Counted from the stretch's first letter, positions 35,823 through 45,383 are shown. The stretch: 64,000 bases of DNA from Mediannikoviicoccus vaginalis (GCF_928097925.1 NZ_CAKMRI010000001.1:1612001-1676000), one strand, 5' to 3'. The notes: a model not told the origin generated them from the letters alone. Made by a program: numbers and translations.

Positions 35823-38339
35823 GTGAAAATAAAAAAGAGAAGCGGCGCTATTGTGGATTTTGACGTTGAAAAGATAATTGTTGCCATGAACAAGGCATTT
35901 ATATCGGTGTCAAAGCCCGTTGAGAGAGAAGAGCTTGAAAAGATGGCAAATCAGGTTTGTGACAAGATTAATTCAAACTTTTCAAAAAATCATGTGGTAA
36001 CTGTGGAAGAAATTCAAGATATTGTAGAGATTGTATTGATTGAAAATAAATATATAGAGGTTGTAAAGTCCTACATTCTTTATAGAGCCAGCCACCACAG
36101 GCTGAGAAAGACTTTGGAAGACTTTGCAGAATACTTTGACGAAGATGTATTAGATATTATGAAGGGAGTACAACAGGACTTTAAGGAAGATGTGTACGAC
36201 CTACAGTTTTTATTTAACAAGTTCTCTTCATTTTTAACAAGGGATATGTCAGAAAGGCAACTGCTTGATGTACTTGTAAAGGCATCTTCTGAACTAACTT
36301 CAAAGGAAGCGCCTAAGTGGGAATATATTTCTGCAAGATTTTTAGCCCACAGCATCGAATTAAATATAAAAGTTGAAGAAGAAAAAATTGGAATTAATTC
36401 CTTCTATGAAAAGATAGACTACCTAACAAAGGAAGGTCTATATGGAGAATATATTTTAGAAAATTACACTAAGGAAGACATTGACGAACTTGAAAGCTAT
36501 ATGGACTTTTCAAGAAATTATAGATTTAACTTCTCTGGCCTTGACCTATTGAAGTCAAGATATTTAATTAAGAGTGGGGAAGGGATAATCCTTGAAAAAA
36601 TCCAAGAGATGTTTATGGGAATTTCTATGCACTTAGCAATGCTTGAAAAGGAAAAAATATTTTATGCAAAGAAATTTTACGATATTTTATCAAAACTTCA
36701 AGTTACTATGGCAACGCCAACAATGTCAAATGCAAGGAAGCCATTCCATCAACTTTCATCCTGCTTTATAGACACGGTGGACGACTCCCTTGATGGAATA
36801 TACCGTTCAATTACAAACTTCTCACAGGTTTCAAAACATGGTGGAGGAATGGGACTTTACTTTGGTAAGGTTAGAGCTGTTGGCTCCGACATAAGAGGAT
36901 TTAAAGGAGTTGCCGGCGGTGTAATCAGATGGATTAAGCTTGCAAATGACACGGCAGTTGCAGTGGATCAGCTTGGTGTAAGACAAGGTGCATGTGCAGT
37001 TTACCTAGACGTATGGCATAGGGACATGCCAGAGTTCTTACAACTAAAGACAAATAATGGTGACGATAGGATGAAGGCCCACGACATCTTCCCTGCAGTT
37101 TGCTATCCAAATTACTTCTGGGAACTTGCCCGTGACGACATAAACGCAAATTGGTATATGTTCTGTCCACACGAAGTTAAAACCATAATGGGCTATAGCC
37201 TTGAAGACTATTACGGCGACGAGTGGGTGAGAAAGTATCACGAATGTATAAAGGAACCTCGCCTTGAAAAGCGTGTAATGACTGTAAAGGACATGGTAAG
37301 ATTAATACTAAAATCTGTTATTGAAACTGGAACGCCTTTTGTGTTTAACAGAGACGCGGTTAATAAATACAATCCAAATCCTCACAAGGGCATGATATAT
37401 TCATCAAATCTTTGTACGGAAATTTGCCAAAACACATCTGAAATAAAATCTGTTTCAACTGAAGTAATTGAAGTTGATGGAGAAGAGATTGTTGTTGAAA
37501 GAACTAAGCCGGGAGACTTTGTAGTATGTAATCTAGCTTCCCTTGTGCTTGGAAATATCGACCTTAAAAATGAACTGGAAGATGTTGTAAGTACAGTGGT
37601 TAGAGCTTTAGACAATGTTATAGATTTAAATTACTATCCTGTTGAATATGCAAGAATTACAAATAAAAAATATCGTTCACTAGGACTTGGTACTTCAGGG
37701 TATCACCACGCCATGGTTAAAGATGGTATAATGTTCTCAAGCGAAGAGCATATTAAATGGGCAGACAAGTTATATGAAGATATAAACTACTACGCTGTAA
37801 AGGCCTCTGCAGAAATTGCATCTGAAAAGGGATCCTACCCTTACTTTGAAGGTTCCGACTGGGATAGTGGAGACTATTTCGAAAAGAGAAACTACAAATC
37901 TGAAAGATGGAATGAACTAAGGGACTATATTGGCGAAAATGGAATGAGAAATGGATATTTAATGGCTGTTGCACCAACGGGATCAACATCAATAATCTCT
38001 GGCACAACTGCAGCTGTGGACCCAGTTATGATGAGATACTTCCTTGAAGAAAAGAAGGGACAAATCCTTCCAAGGGTGGCACCGGACTTAAGCCCACAAA
38101 ACTTCTGGCTATATGAAAATGCCCACGAAGTTGATGGCCAGTGGATAATACGTTCTGCAGGAGCAAGACAAAGACATATTGACCAGGCACAGTCGGTAAA
38201 TATCTATATCACTTCCGAGTACACAATGTCCATGCTCTTAAGGCTTTATATACAAGCTTGCGAAGAAGAGGTAAAGACAATTTACTATGTAAGAAACAAA
38301 TCACTTGAAGTTGAAGAATGTGATTCATGTGCATCTTAA
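35823..38339 (+). CDS. nrdA: Ribonucleoside-diphosphate reductase alpha subunit (class Ia)
   Basis: 838 aa. N-terminal ATP-cone (KIKKRSGAIVDFDVEKII) for dATP feedback, then the catalytic barrel: LSSCFIDTVDDSLDGIY with active-site Cys, FNRDAVNKYNPNPHKGMIYSSNLCTEI finger-loop region, VAPTGSTSIISGTTAAVDP near the C-terminus, and a mobile CDSC-type redox tail at the end (final residues ECDSCAS). Reduces ribonucleotides to deoxyribonucleotides with NrdB. GTG start at 35823 with AGGAGGG upstream. An aerobic class Ia enzyme in a probable anaerobe suggests some oxygen exposure. Confidence 0.93.
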   Translation: MKIKKRSGAIVDFDVEKIIVAMNKAFISVSKPVEREELEKMANQVCDKINSNFSKNHVVTVEEIQDIVEIVLIENKYIEVVKSYILYRASHHRLRKTLEDFAEYFDEDVLDIMKGVQQDFKEDVYDLQFLFNKFSSFLTRDMSERQLLDVLVKASSELTSKEAPKWEYISARFLAHSIELNIKVEEEKIGINSFYEKIDYLTKEGLYGEYILENYTKEDIDELESYMDFSRNYRFNFSGLDLLKSRYLIKSGEGIILEKIQEMFMGISMHLAMLEKEKIFYAKKFYDILSKLQVTMATPTMSNARKPFHQLSSCFIDTVDDSLDGIYRSITNFSQVSKHGGGMGLYFGKVRAVGSDIRGFKGVAGGVIRWIKLANDTAVAVDQLGVRQGACAVYLDVWHRDMPEFLQLKTNNGDDRMKAHDIFPAVCYPNYFWELARDDINANWYMFCPHEVKTIMGYSLEDYYGDEWVRKYHECIKEPRLEKRVMTVKDMVRLILKSVIETGTPFVFNRDAVNKYNPNPHKGMIYSSNLCTEICQNTSEIKSVSTEVIEVDGEEIVVERTKPGDFVVCNLASLVLGNIDLKNELEDVVSTVVRALDNVIDLNYYPVEYARITNKKYRSLGLGTSGYHHAMVKDGIMFSSEEHIKWADKLYEDINYYAVKASAEIASEKGSYPYFEGSDWDSGDYFEKRNYKSERWNELRDYIGENGMRNGYLMAVAPTGSTSIISGTTAAVDPVMMRYFLEEKKGQILPRVAPDLSPQNFWLYENAHEVDGQWIIRSAGARQRHIDQAQSVNIYITSEYTMSMLLRLYIQACEEEVKTIYYVRNKSLEVEECDSCAS

Positions 38340-38349
38340 GGAGGATTAG

Positions 38350-39393
38350 ATGGCAAAATTAATTAGAAAGGCACTATTTAACGAAAACGGCGACATAGAA
38401 CTTTCAAAAAGAAGAATGATTAATGGTAACACCACCAACCTAAACGACTTTAATAATATCAAGTACCCATGGGTTAGTGACTGGTACCGTCTGGCAATGA
38501 ACAACTTCTGGATTCCAGAAGAGATAAACCTAAACCAAGACGTGAAGGACTATAGAAAGCTTGACGAAAACGAAAAGAGAGCCTACGACAAGATACTTTC
38601 ATTCCTTGTGTTCCTAGACTCAATCCAAACTGCAAACCTACCAAATGTTTCAGAGTTTATAACTGCAAACGAAGTGAATCTATGTTTAAACATTCAAACA
38701 TACCAAGAGGCAGTTCACTCACAATCTTACTCATATATTTTGGATACTGTTTGTTCACCGGAAGAAAGGGACGAAATACTTTATCAATGGAAGGACGACC
38801 CACATCTACTTGCGAGAAATAAATTTATAGGAGACGAATACAACGACTTCTACGAAAATAGAACAAAATTCAACTTGGTTAAGACTTGCTTTGCAAACTT
38901 TATACTTGAGGGAATCTATTTCTATTCAGGATTTATGTTCTTCTACTCCCTTGGTAGAATAGGCAAGATGCCGGGAACAGTTCAAGAGATAAGATATATT
39001 AATAGAGATGAAAACTCACATCTATGGCTGTTTAGAAATATAATTCAAGAGCTAAGAAAAGAAGAGCCTGAAATTTTTACAGAAGAAAACAATGCCTTCT
39101 TTAAAGAGATGATTAAGAAGGGCGTTGAAGAAGAAATAGCTTGGGCAGAGTATGCAATTGGAGACTCAATCCAAGGGCTAACTATGGAAATGGTGTCAGG
39201 ATATTTGAAATATCTTGGAAACTTGAGAAGTAAGGCGGTTGGACTTGGAAAGATTTACGATGGACATGACAAAGAACCAGAGTCAATGACATGGGTAAGC
39301 GAATATTCAGATCCAAACTTCGTAAAGACCGACTTCTTTGAAGGAAAAGTTTCAGCATATTCAAAGTCATCAGTAATAGAAGACGATTTATAG
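38350..39393 (+). CDS. nrdB: Ribonucleoside-diphosphate reductase beta subunit (class Ia)
   Basis: 347 aa. Dinuclear-metal radical subunit. Ligands visible at D90, E120, H123, E187, E221 and H224; Y127, four residues after H123 (YQEAVHSQSY), is the expected tyrosyl-radical residue, so this is not the Tyr-less chlamydial type. C-terminal tail (VIEDDL) docks on NrdA. AAGGAGG precedes the ATG, 10 nt after nrdA. Confidence 0.93.
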   Translation: MAKLIRKALFNENGDIELSKRRMINGNTTNLNDFNNIKYPWVSDWYRLAMNNFWIPEEINLNQDVKDYRKLDENEKRAYDKILSFLVFLDSIQTANLPNVSEFITANEVNLCLNIQTYQEAVHSQSYSYILDTVCSPEERDEILYQWKDDPHLLARNKFIGDEYNDFYENRTKFNLVKTCFANFILEGIYFYSGFMFFYSLGRIGKMPGTVQEIRYINRDENSHLWLFRNIIQELRKEEPEIFTEENNAFFKEMIKKGVEEEIAWAEYAIGDSIQGLTMEMVSGYLKYLGNLRSKAVGLGKIYDGHDKEPESMTWVSEYSDPNFVKTDFFEGKVSAYSKSSVIEDDL

Positions 39394-39407
39394 AATAAAG
39401 GAAAAAG

Positions 39408-39442
39408 AAAGTCTGTTGTGGTTAAACTGCAACAGGCTTTTT
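39408..39442 (+). terminator. Intrinsic terminator of nrdAB
   Basis: AAAGTCTGTTG/CAACAGGCTTT stem with one G-U pair and a T tail. Confidence 0.8.
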
Positions 39443-39506
39443 ATTGTACTTATCTAGTTTTTAAGTTATATTAATTATAGAAATTAAAATATGGACAGGT
39501 GATTTG

Positions 39507-41117
39507 ATGAAGGACATAGGTGAAGAAAAAAATTTAAGCATAATGAATTTGAATATTTCAAATGATTTCAATGACATATCTTCATATGACTACTGGAAGA
39601 AGTACAGGGAGTTTTATGAAGAGATTTCATCTGTCTTAAAGGACAATATTAATAAGACTTTAAAGAAGTTTGTGGTTACAAATTATTCTGCCATACCCTT
39701 GGATGTTTTAAGTTTTATTGTTGAAAACTTTCCCATATTTGAAGAGGGAAATATAAAAAGTGAAATAAAAAAACTTCCAAACTTTGAAGTCTACGACATA
39801 GCGGACTTGTCCAACAAAGAGAAGTTGGACTTTTATAAGACGAGGATGGAGATATACTTTTTACTTAAGAAGGGTTCCCTTAACTTTAATGAATATGATA
39901 TTAGATTTTCCCATGGGGCAAAGCTAAACCACAAAGACAGGGATCTACTTGGACTAAAGGCGTCTTTCTTGACTTTGAAGGATATTGAAAGGGAAGAGGA
40001 CTTTTCACATTTAAAGACCTTTTTAGAAAGATGGGAGTTTCCAAATTCAAAATTTTATGAAAATTATTTAAAACTCTTGGAGGAAAAGAGTACGGAAATT
40101 GATTTTGAAGATGTAAGTGTGGACCACTTGCCACTATATTTGGAAAACTTTTTAGAAGGCTATGTGTATTACAATGCAAAGGAATATGACACAGCCTACG
40201 AAATATGGCTTGAAGAAAGGGATAAAGACCCTCTTACAAAGACGAAGAAGAGATATATTTCAAGGATTTATGAGTACCTGTCAAATAATCTGGTGGACTT
40301 TTTAAGGGAAGAGGGAATTTTAAATGACTATGTGCATATTCCCGTTAAGTTTTCAGATATAAAAAGGCGCAGCGACTACGCTAGGGAGATTTCAAATTGG
40401 AAGGAAGCTCTAAACTTCAATTTGCTCTTGGAAGAACCTAGCCTAAAGGATGAGGTTTTAAATTATCTTCGTGAAAATTACAAGGTACTTCCAAAGGAAG
40501 TTGTTGAGTATATTATAAGAAAAGTTCCAATTGCTCCTTACGAAAATGTTTCAAAGGAAGAGTATGATGACATTGTGAATCTTCCAAATTTAAATTTCAA
40601 AAATCCAAATATCATCGAAGAAGTTGAAGAGGAGTTTTATAAAAAGAGATATGACTATTTTGAAAAGATTTTAAGGGGAAACTTTTCATCGGACTACGAT
40701 GGTCTAATAGAATATGGCTTTGATTATTCAACGGAAGTTATTAGAGTTTCTGAGCTAATAGCAGGGGAAGTTTGGAATGAAAGGGAGTTTAACTTTAAAG
40801 ACGCCAAGGGAAAAATAGAGGATATGAGATCCTTTGAAGATGGTAGCACCATAGAGTTTTATAAAATATATATTAGGGCCTATGAAGAAAATTCTATTTC
40901 AAAAGAGGATATGGATACGGTACTAAATATAAATCGTGAAGAGCTTGTGGTACCGCAGTTTCTATACGACTTTATTATGGCAAATTTATATAAGATTTAT
41001 GGCGACAGGGAAGAAACTAAAAAGTATGTGGAGAAACTTCCTGATGAGTTAAAGGGCAAGTTTAAAATATCTATGCCAATTAAGAAGGGCTTTTTTAAAA
41101 ATATTTTCAAAAAATAA
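39507..41117 (+). CDS. Unknown 536-aa protein with internal duplication
   Basis: Soluble, acidic and mostly helical; no signal, membrane span or recognised motif. Two regions resemble each other: residues ~58-139 (NYSAIPLDVLSFIVENFPI ... LPNF ... FYKTRMEIYFLLKKGSLNF) and ~324-409 (NYKVLPKEVVEYIIRKVPI ... LPNL ... FYKKRYDYFEKILRGNF). A TPR-like helix pair (YVYYNAKEYDTAYEIWLEE) lies between. ATG at 39507 follows AGGTGAT. It has its own terminator and precedes dnaX; function unknown. Confidence 0.7.
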   Translation: MKDIGEEKNLSIMNLNISNDFNDISSYDYWKKYREFYEEISSVLKDNINKTLKKFVVTNYSAIPLDVLSFIVENFPIFEEGNIKSEIKKLPNFEVYDIADLSNKEKLDFYKTRMEIYFLLKKGSLNFNEYDIRFSHGAKLNHKDRDLLGLKASFLTLKDIEREEDFSHLKTFLERWEFPNSKFYENYLKLLEEKSTEIDFEDVSVDHLPLYLENFLEGYVYYNAKEYDTAYEIWLEERDKDPLTKTKKRYISRIYEYLSNNLVDFLREEGILNDYVHIPVKFSDIKRRSDYAREISNWKEALNFNLLLEEPSLKDEVLNYLRENYKVLPKEVVEYIIRKVPIAPYENVSKEEYDDIVNLPNLNFKNPNIIEEVEEEFYKKRYDYFEKILRGNFSSDYDGLIEYGFDYSTEVIRVSELIAGEVWNEREFNFKDAKGKIEDMRSFEDGSTIEFYKIYIRAYEENSISKEDMDTVLNINREELVVPQFLYDFIMANLYKIYGDREETKKYVEKLPDELKGKFKISMPIKKGFFKNIFKK

Positions 41118-41135
41118 GGGAGCAATCCCTTTTTT
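41116..41135 (+). terminator. Terminator of the duplicated unknown gene
   Basis: AAGGGA/TCCCTT stem, GCAA loop, T tail. Confidence 0.75.
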
Positions 41136-41190
41136 ATTTGGAAAAAATATTTGCCCTCATATGATATAATTGTATCTATGTGGAGGGAAT

Positions 41191-42873
41191 ATGAGAAAGG
41201 CGATTTATAGAGAGTATAGACCAAAGACCTTTGACGAAGTTCTGGGACAGGAACAGGTTACGGAGGTTTTAAAAAATCAAGTTAAAAACAATTTAATATC
41301 CCATGCATATATCTTCTCCGGAACAAGGGGAACGGGAAAGACCAGCTGTGCAAAAATCTTGGCAAGGGCGGTAAACTGTCTTAACCCACATGACGGATCA
41401 CCATGTAATGAATGTGAAAACTGCAAGATGATTTTAAGTGAAGAGAGTTTTGACATAGTTGAGATGGACGCGGCGTCAAATAGACGTATTGAGGACATTC
41501 GAAACCTTAGAGACAAAGTAATCTTTCCGCCGGCAAATCTTAAGTACAAGGTATATATTATAGACGAGGCCCACATGATTACAAATGAAGGATTTAATGC
41601 CCTTCTAAAGATTATGGAGGAGCCACCAAAACATCTTGTGTTTATCCTTGCAACTACAGAAATTGAAAAAATTCCTCAAACCATTCTATCCCGTTGTCAA
41701 CGATTTGAGTTCAACAGGATGGATTCAAAGTATATCATTGAAAATATAAAAAAGATTACAAATGACCTTGGTGTTAAAATAGACGAGGAGTCTCTGGTAG
41801 AGCTGGCAAATGAAGCAGACGGCGCCATGAGAGATGCCCTTTCAAACTTGGATCAGGTTTTATCCTTAGGAAAAAAAGAGATTACCATAGATGACCTTGT
41901 AGTGGATCTTGGCCTTGCAGATAGAAGAAAGATTTTTTATCTGGTGGAAAAGATAATTGAAAATGACTACAAAAAGAGTCTAAAGCTGTACCGAGAAATA
42001 ACAAAGGACAAGGTAATTGCAGGGGTTTTCAAAGATATACAAAATCAGTTTAGAAACCTACTTTATATTAAAGAAGGACTAGATGACTTTGTGGAAGAGA
42101 CAGTTGAGTCGAAGAAGCTTTTGAAAAAGCAAAGCGAACTGATATCCACAAATAGGATTGTGGAATCTTTAAATATACTTTTGGATTACGAAGTAAAATT
42201 AAAAAACACTCAAAATCCAAATATACTTGGAGAAATCCTTATAGGAAGGCTCATTGACTACTACGAACCAAAGGAGGACTCAACAAAGATAAAGTTCTTA
42301 ATGGAGAGAGTGGAAAGCCTTGAGAAAAAGTTAGAACAACTTAAGGACAGGCCGGTGTATGTGAGCAAAAGTTCTAGTGTAGAGCCTGTTGAAGATGTAA
42401 AATTACCGGTTCAAGAAGAATCTTTAGAAATTGAAGCAGAAGTAGACCCAGAACAGGAAACTGAAGAAACTTTTGACGAAGTTAATGAAGAATTAGAAAA
42501 TATAGATAGTTCTGAAGTTTTAGAAGAACCAAAACAAATCCCTGACAAAAAATATAGAGAAATTGAAAACTGGGATGAACTTTTAGAAAATATCCCTGGC
42601 AAAATGCTTGCAGGTTTCGTGGACTCAGCAACCCATAAATTTATTGATGGCAAGAGGGTCTCCATATTATTTAGAAACAAAGACACAAGAATGGGCATGA
42701 TAATAAATAATAGGGAGAAGGTTGAAAACGCAATAAAGAAGACATTGGGCAAGGACTTCAAACTATTTATTGGCCTTGAAGAGGACTACGAAGATCTGGC
42801 AAAGAAAAGAAGAGAAGAGAATATAGAGACGCTTAAAAATGTCTTTGGAAAAGAAAATATAGATTTTATATAG
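41191..42873 (+). CDS. dnaX: DNA polymerase III subunits gamma/tau
   Basis: 560 aa clamp-loader ATPase. N-terminal AAA+ domain with Walker A SGTRGTGKTS, zinc cysteines in CLNPHDGSPCNECENC, Walker B YIIDEAH and arginine finger region LSRCQRFEF. The acidic linker (~400-460) and C-terminal domain correspond to tau. ATG at 41191 has GGAGGG upstream; an in-frame ATG at 41170 lies before that site. An extended -10 TGATATAAT ends at 41170. dnaX-ebfC-recR is a conserved operon. Confidence 0.93.
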   Translation: MRKAIYREYRPKTFDEVLGQEQVTEVLKNQVKNNLISHAYIFSGTRGTGKTSCAKILARAVNCLNPHDGSPCNECENCKMILSEESFDIVEMDAASNRRIEDIRNLRDKVIFPPANLKYKVYIIDEAHMITNEGFNALLKIMEEPPKHLVFILATTEIEKIPQTILSRCQRFEFNRMDSKYIIENIKKITNDLGVKIDEESLVELANEADGAMRDALSNLDQVLSLGKKEITIDDLVVDLGLADRRKIFYLVEKIIENDYKKSLKLYREITKDKVIAGVFKDIQNQFRNLLYIKEGLDDFVEETVESKKLLKKQSELISTNRIVESLNILLDYEVKLKNTQNPNILGEILIGRLIDYYEPKEDSTKIKFLMERVESLEKKLEQLKDRPVYVSKSSSVEPVEDVKLPVQEESLEIEAEVDPEQETEETFDEVNEELENIDSSEVLEEPKQIPDKKYREIENWDELLENIPGKMLAGFVDSATHKFIDGKRVSILFRNKDTRMGMIINNREKVENAIKKTLGKDFKLFIGLEEDYEDLAKKRREENIETLKNVFGKENIDFI

Positions 42874-42883
42874 GAGGATTATT

Positions 42884-43228
42884 ATGGCAAAAAGAGGTGG
42901 ATTCCCAAGAGGCGGAATGCCAAACATGAACAATATGATGAAGCAAATGCAAAAGATGCAAAAGGATATGGAAGAGGCTCAAGAAAAGGTTGAACAAACT
43001 GAGTTTACTGCATCTGCAGGTGGTGGAAGCATAGAAGTTACCATGAATGGTAAGAGAGAAGTTGTATCTGTAAACATAGACAAAGAAGTTGTAGACCCTG
43101 ATGATGTGGAAATGTTACAAGATCTATTAATGGTTGCAGTTAATGACGCACTAAACCAAGTTAATAACGCAACTGAAGAATCCATGGGTAAATTTACCGG
43201 AGGTTTAAATATTCCGGGATTATTTTAG
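42884..43228 (+). CDS. Nucleoid-associated protein EbfC/YbaB
   Basis: 114 aa. N-terminal Gly/Met-rich MPNMNNMMKQMQKMQKDMEE coiled region and the conserved core ITVTMNGK-like IEVTMNGKREVVSVNID, then LLMVAVNDALNQV. Small dimeric DNA-binding protein commonly lying between dnaX and recR. AGGAGG precedes the ATG. Confidence 0.93.
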   Translation: MAKRGGFPRGGMPNMNNMMKQMQKMQKDMEEAQEKVEQTEFTASAGGGSIEVTMNGKREVVSVNIDKEVVDPDDVEMLQDLLMVAVNDALNQVNNATEESMGKFTGGLNIPGLF

Positions 43229-43236
43229 GTGATTAA

Positions 43237-43836
43237 ATGGCACTATATCCAAAAGATATGGAAGAGCTAATACTTAAACTTTCAGCTCTTCCTACAATAG
43301 GTAGAAAATCAGCAAGAAGACTTGCCTTTAAAATAGTTGAAATGGACGAGGCGGAGGTTCTAGACCTTGCCAAGACCTTAGTAAATGTAAAAGAAAATAT
43401 AAAGCCGTGTAAGGTTTGTGGAAATATTACAGATGGCGACCTTTGCGACATCTGTAGCGACGACAGTAGAGATAAAACTACGATTATAGTTGTGGAAGAT
43501 AGCTCCAATATAATCTCCCTTGAAAAAGCCAGAGAGTATAGAGGACTGTACCATGTAATAGGTGGACTATTGTCGCCAAGAAATGAAATTGGTCCAGAGA
43601 ATTTAAATATAGACTCATTAGTTGAAAGAGTAAAGACGGGAGAAGTAAAAGAAGTTATACTTTCACTGTCCTCAACAACAGACGGAGAATTTACATCGGG
43701 ACTGATTTCAGAAATATTAAAACCATATGGCGTAAAAGTTACAAAGATTGCCCAGGGTATACCAATAGGAGTAAGCCTGGACTACTTTGATGAAATGTCA
43801 ATATTTAGAGCGATTGAAGATAGAAGAGAGATATAA
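43237..43836 (+). CDS. recR: Recombination protein RecR
   Basis: 199 aa. Helix-hairpin-helix (LPTIGRKSARRLAF), C4 zinc finger (CKVCGNITDGDLCDIC), Toprim domain (TIIVVEDSSNI ... YHVIGGLLSPRNEIGPENL) and C-terminal Walker B-like tail. Works with RecF/RecO in gap repair. AGGTGA precedes the ATG. Confidence 0.94.
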   Translation: MALYPKDMEELILKLSALPTIGRKSARRLAFKIVEMDEAEVLDLAKTLVNVKENIKPCKVCGNITDGDLCDICSDDSRDKTTIIVVEDSSNIISLEKAREYRGLYHVIGGLLSPRNEIGPENLNIDSLVERVKTGEVKEVILSLSSTTDGEFTSGLISEILKPYGVKVTKIAQGIPIGVSLDYFDEMSIFRAIEDRREI

Positions 43837-43850
43837 TCCCTCTTCTTTTT
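43822..43850 (+). terminator. Intrinsic terminator of dnaX-ebfC-recR
   Basis: AGAAGAGAGAT/ATCCCTCTTCT (one mismatch), then five T; overlaps the recR stop. Confidence 0.8.
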
Positions 43851-43941
43851 ATTTCCTTATTGTTTTCAAATTTTTATAAACTTTAGGAAATAATATTCTA
43901 CAACATTATTATTTCTAATTTTAGAGGCAGGAATTGGTAGT

Positions 43942-43976
43942 AAAGCTAAGGCTTTCCCTTTTTGTGCCTTACGGCA
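43942..43976 (-). repeat. Degenerate copy of repeat R (two hairpins)
   Basis: AAAGC/GCTTT hairpin (43942-43955) and a GTGCC/GGCA hairpin (43964-43976) in the reversed order seen in copy 3. The inner palindrome and large hairpin are missing. About 90 nt from the recR terminator. Confidence 0.6.
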
Positions 43977-44026
43977 AATGATGTATCTCGTACATCTTCT
44001 TCATAGAAATGTTAATCTCTCCGTGA

Positions 44027-44043
44027 TGTCATGTTGAGCGAGC
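44027..44043 (+). repeat. Left part of m2 repeat interrupted by IS copy 1 (with target duplication)
   Basis: TGTCATGTTGAGCG (44027-44040) followed by AGC (44041-44043). The right part resumes at 45421 with AGC and continues GACAGCGAGTCGAAAC. AGC is the 3-bp target duplication. Confidence 0.8.
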
Positions 44044-44086
44044 GAGAATGGTATAATGAAATCATATACATCGCTAATGACAGACT

Positions 44087-44206
44087 AAATGATTTGCTGG
44101 CTCTTAAATTCTAGTTTTTTCAAAGAACCCGTCAAGGATCGCTTCGCTTTTCTCCTTGACAGAACCTTTAGAAAAAACTTCATAACAATTAAGAGCAAAT
44201 CATTTT
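44087..44206 (+). other. Extended imperfect palindrome in the IS leader
   Basis: Nested complementary blocks: AAATGATTTGCT with AGCAAATCATTT (outermost), CTCTTAA with TTAAGAG, GTTTTTTC with GAAAAAAC, and GTCAAGGA with TCCTTGAC innermost. It lies between the IS left end and the orfA ribosome site. The same structure is in copies 2 (50507-50626) and 3 (62041-62160). Confidence 0.75.
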
Positions 44207-44232
44207 AATTACAAAATAGAAGGGAAAATTAA

Positions 44233-44526
44233 ATGTCAAAATTAAAAAGAAGAACATTCTCTCAAGAATTTAAAATCAAAATAGTACAACTTAAGCTTTT
44301 AGGAAACATGAAAACATCAGAAATATGTAAAATGTATGACCTAGATAGACAAACAATCCATAGATGGGTTGATGAATATAATAAACATGCTGAAATAGGA
44401 ATGTCTGGAAAAGGAGTAGTTCCAGGACGAGATCTTGAAATATATCAAAGATTAAAAGAACTTGAAATGGAGAATGAAATATTAAAAAAAGCCGAGGCAT
44501 ACTTTGCGAAGAAGAAGATAAGATAG
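44233..44526 (+). CDS. IS3-family transposase OrfA, copy 1
   Basis: 97 aa DNA-binding protein: helix-turn-helix FSQEFKIKIVQLKLLGNMKTSEICKMYDLD-type with the RQTIHRWVDEY recognition helix, then a leucine-zipper-like ELEMENEILKKAEAYF. A run of seven A before G (44484-44491) gives a -1 frameshift site: the shifted frame runs open into orfB, so an ~383-aa OrfAB transposase is expected. AGAAGGGA precedes the ATG. Confidence 0.92.
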   Translation: MSKLKRRTFSQEFKIKIVQLKLLGNMKTSEICKMYDLDRQTIHRWVDEYNKHAEIGMSGKGVVPGRDLEIYQRLKELEMENEILKKAEAYFAKKKIR

Positions 44527-44537
44527 TAGACTTTGCG

Positions 44538-45383
44538 GTGGAACATCTAACAGAATATCCAGTGCGCATAGTATGCCGAGTATTGAATATTAATGAGCAA
44601 AGATACTACTACAGAAGAAAAAACCCTAGGAAACCAAGATATACTGAAGAAGAAAAAAATCTAGTTAAAGAAATGTTCATAAAGCATAATAGAAGCTTCG
44701 GAAGAAGAATGCTTAAAGTGTGTCTACAAAGGGATAATATAGTTTTTTCAGAGAAGAAAATAAGTAACATTATGAAAGAACTAGGGCTAGTAGGTAAATA
44801 TGGTAGACCTAGAATAAAGAACGTATATACATGTGAAGAAACTAGTGAAAAATACGTATCAGAAAACATATATAACGAAATGCCAGAAGAAGAACAAGAT
44901 AAAGTAAATGCTTGGGCAATAGACTTTACAGAACAAAAAACAGCTGAGAAAAAGGTATATACTTGTGCAATAATAGACATAAAAAGGAAGGTGCTTGTAG
45001 GAAACAAACAATCATTTAAAATGGATGCACAGTTTGCGGTTGACACATTAGAAGAAGCGATAAGAAAGTATGGTAAGCCAGATATGATACTTTCAGATAG
45101 AGGACCACAGTTCACAAGTAAGTTGTTTCAATCAACTTTAAAAGAAAATGGGATAATTAGCAGTATGTCCAGACCATATAGACCAGTAGATAATATATTC
45201 ATAGAAACATTCTTTAAGAGCATGAAAACAGAAATAGGGTCAGTGAAACATTACACTGTAGAACAATACAAGATGATAGTAGAATATTGGACTAATTATT
45301 ACAATACTGAAAGACCTCATAGTTCAATAGGATATTTGACTCCGCATGAGTGTTTTTATGGGAAGCAAAGTTTTTGTCATTAA
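44538..45383 (+). CDS. IS3-family transposase OrfB (DDE integrase), copy 1
   Basis: 281 aa counted from GTG at 44538, but more likely made as the -1 frameshift fusion from orfA. HTH_21 domain (YPVRIVCRVLNINEQRYYY) then rve integrase core with D129 (WAIDFTEQ), D187 (LSDRGPQF) and E223 (FIETFFKSMK): the D-35-E spacing of IS3. The tail TERPHSSIGYLTPHE is also typical. Confidence 0.93.
   Translation: MEHLTEYPVRIVCRVLNINEQRYYYRRKNPRKPRYTEEEKNLVKEMFIKHNRSFGRRMLKVCLQRDNIVFSEKKISNIMKELGLVGKYGRPRIKNVYTCEETSEKYVSENIYNEMPEEEQDKVNAWAIDFTEQKTAEKKVYTCAIIDIKRKVLVGNKQSFKMDAQFAVDTLEEAIRKYGKPDMILSDRGPQFTSKLFQSTLKENGIISSMSRPYRPVDNIFIETFFKSMKTEIGSVKHYTVEQYKMIVEYWTNYYNTERPHSSIGYLTPHECFYGKQSFCH

Noticed and set aside
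44044-44060. IS junction promoter as in IS911 circles (TATAAT near the left end)
   Set aside because: With a 3-nt junction linker the base run 17 bp upstream in the right end is GGTACC, not a -35; TTGAAA would be 27 bp away.
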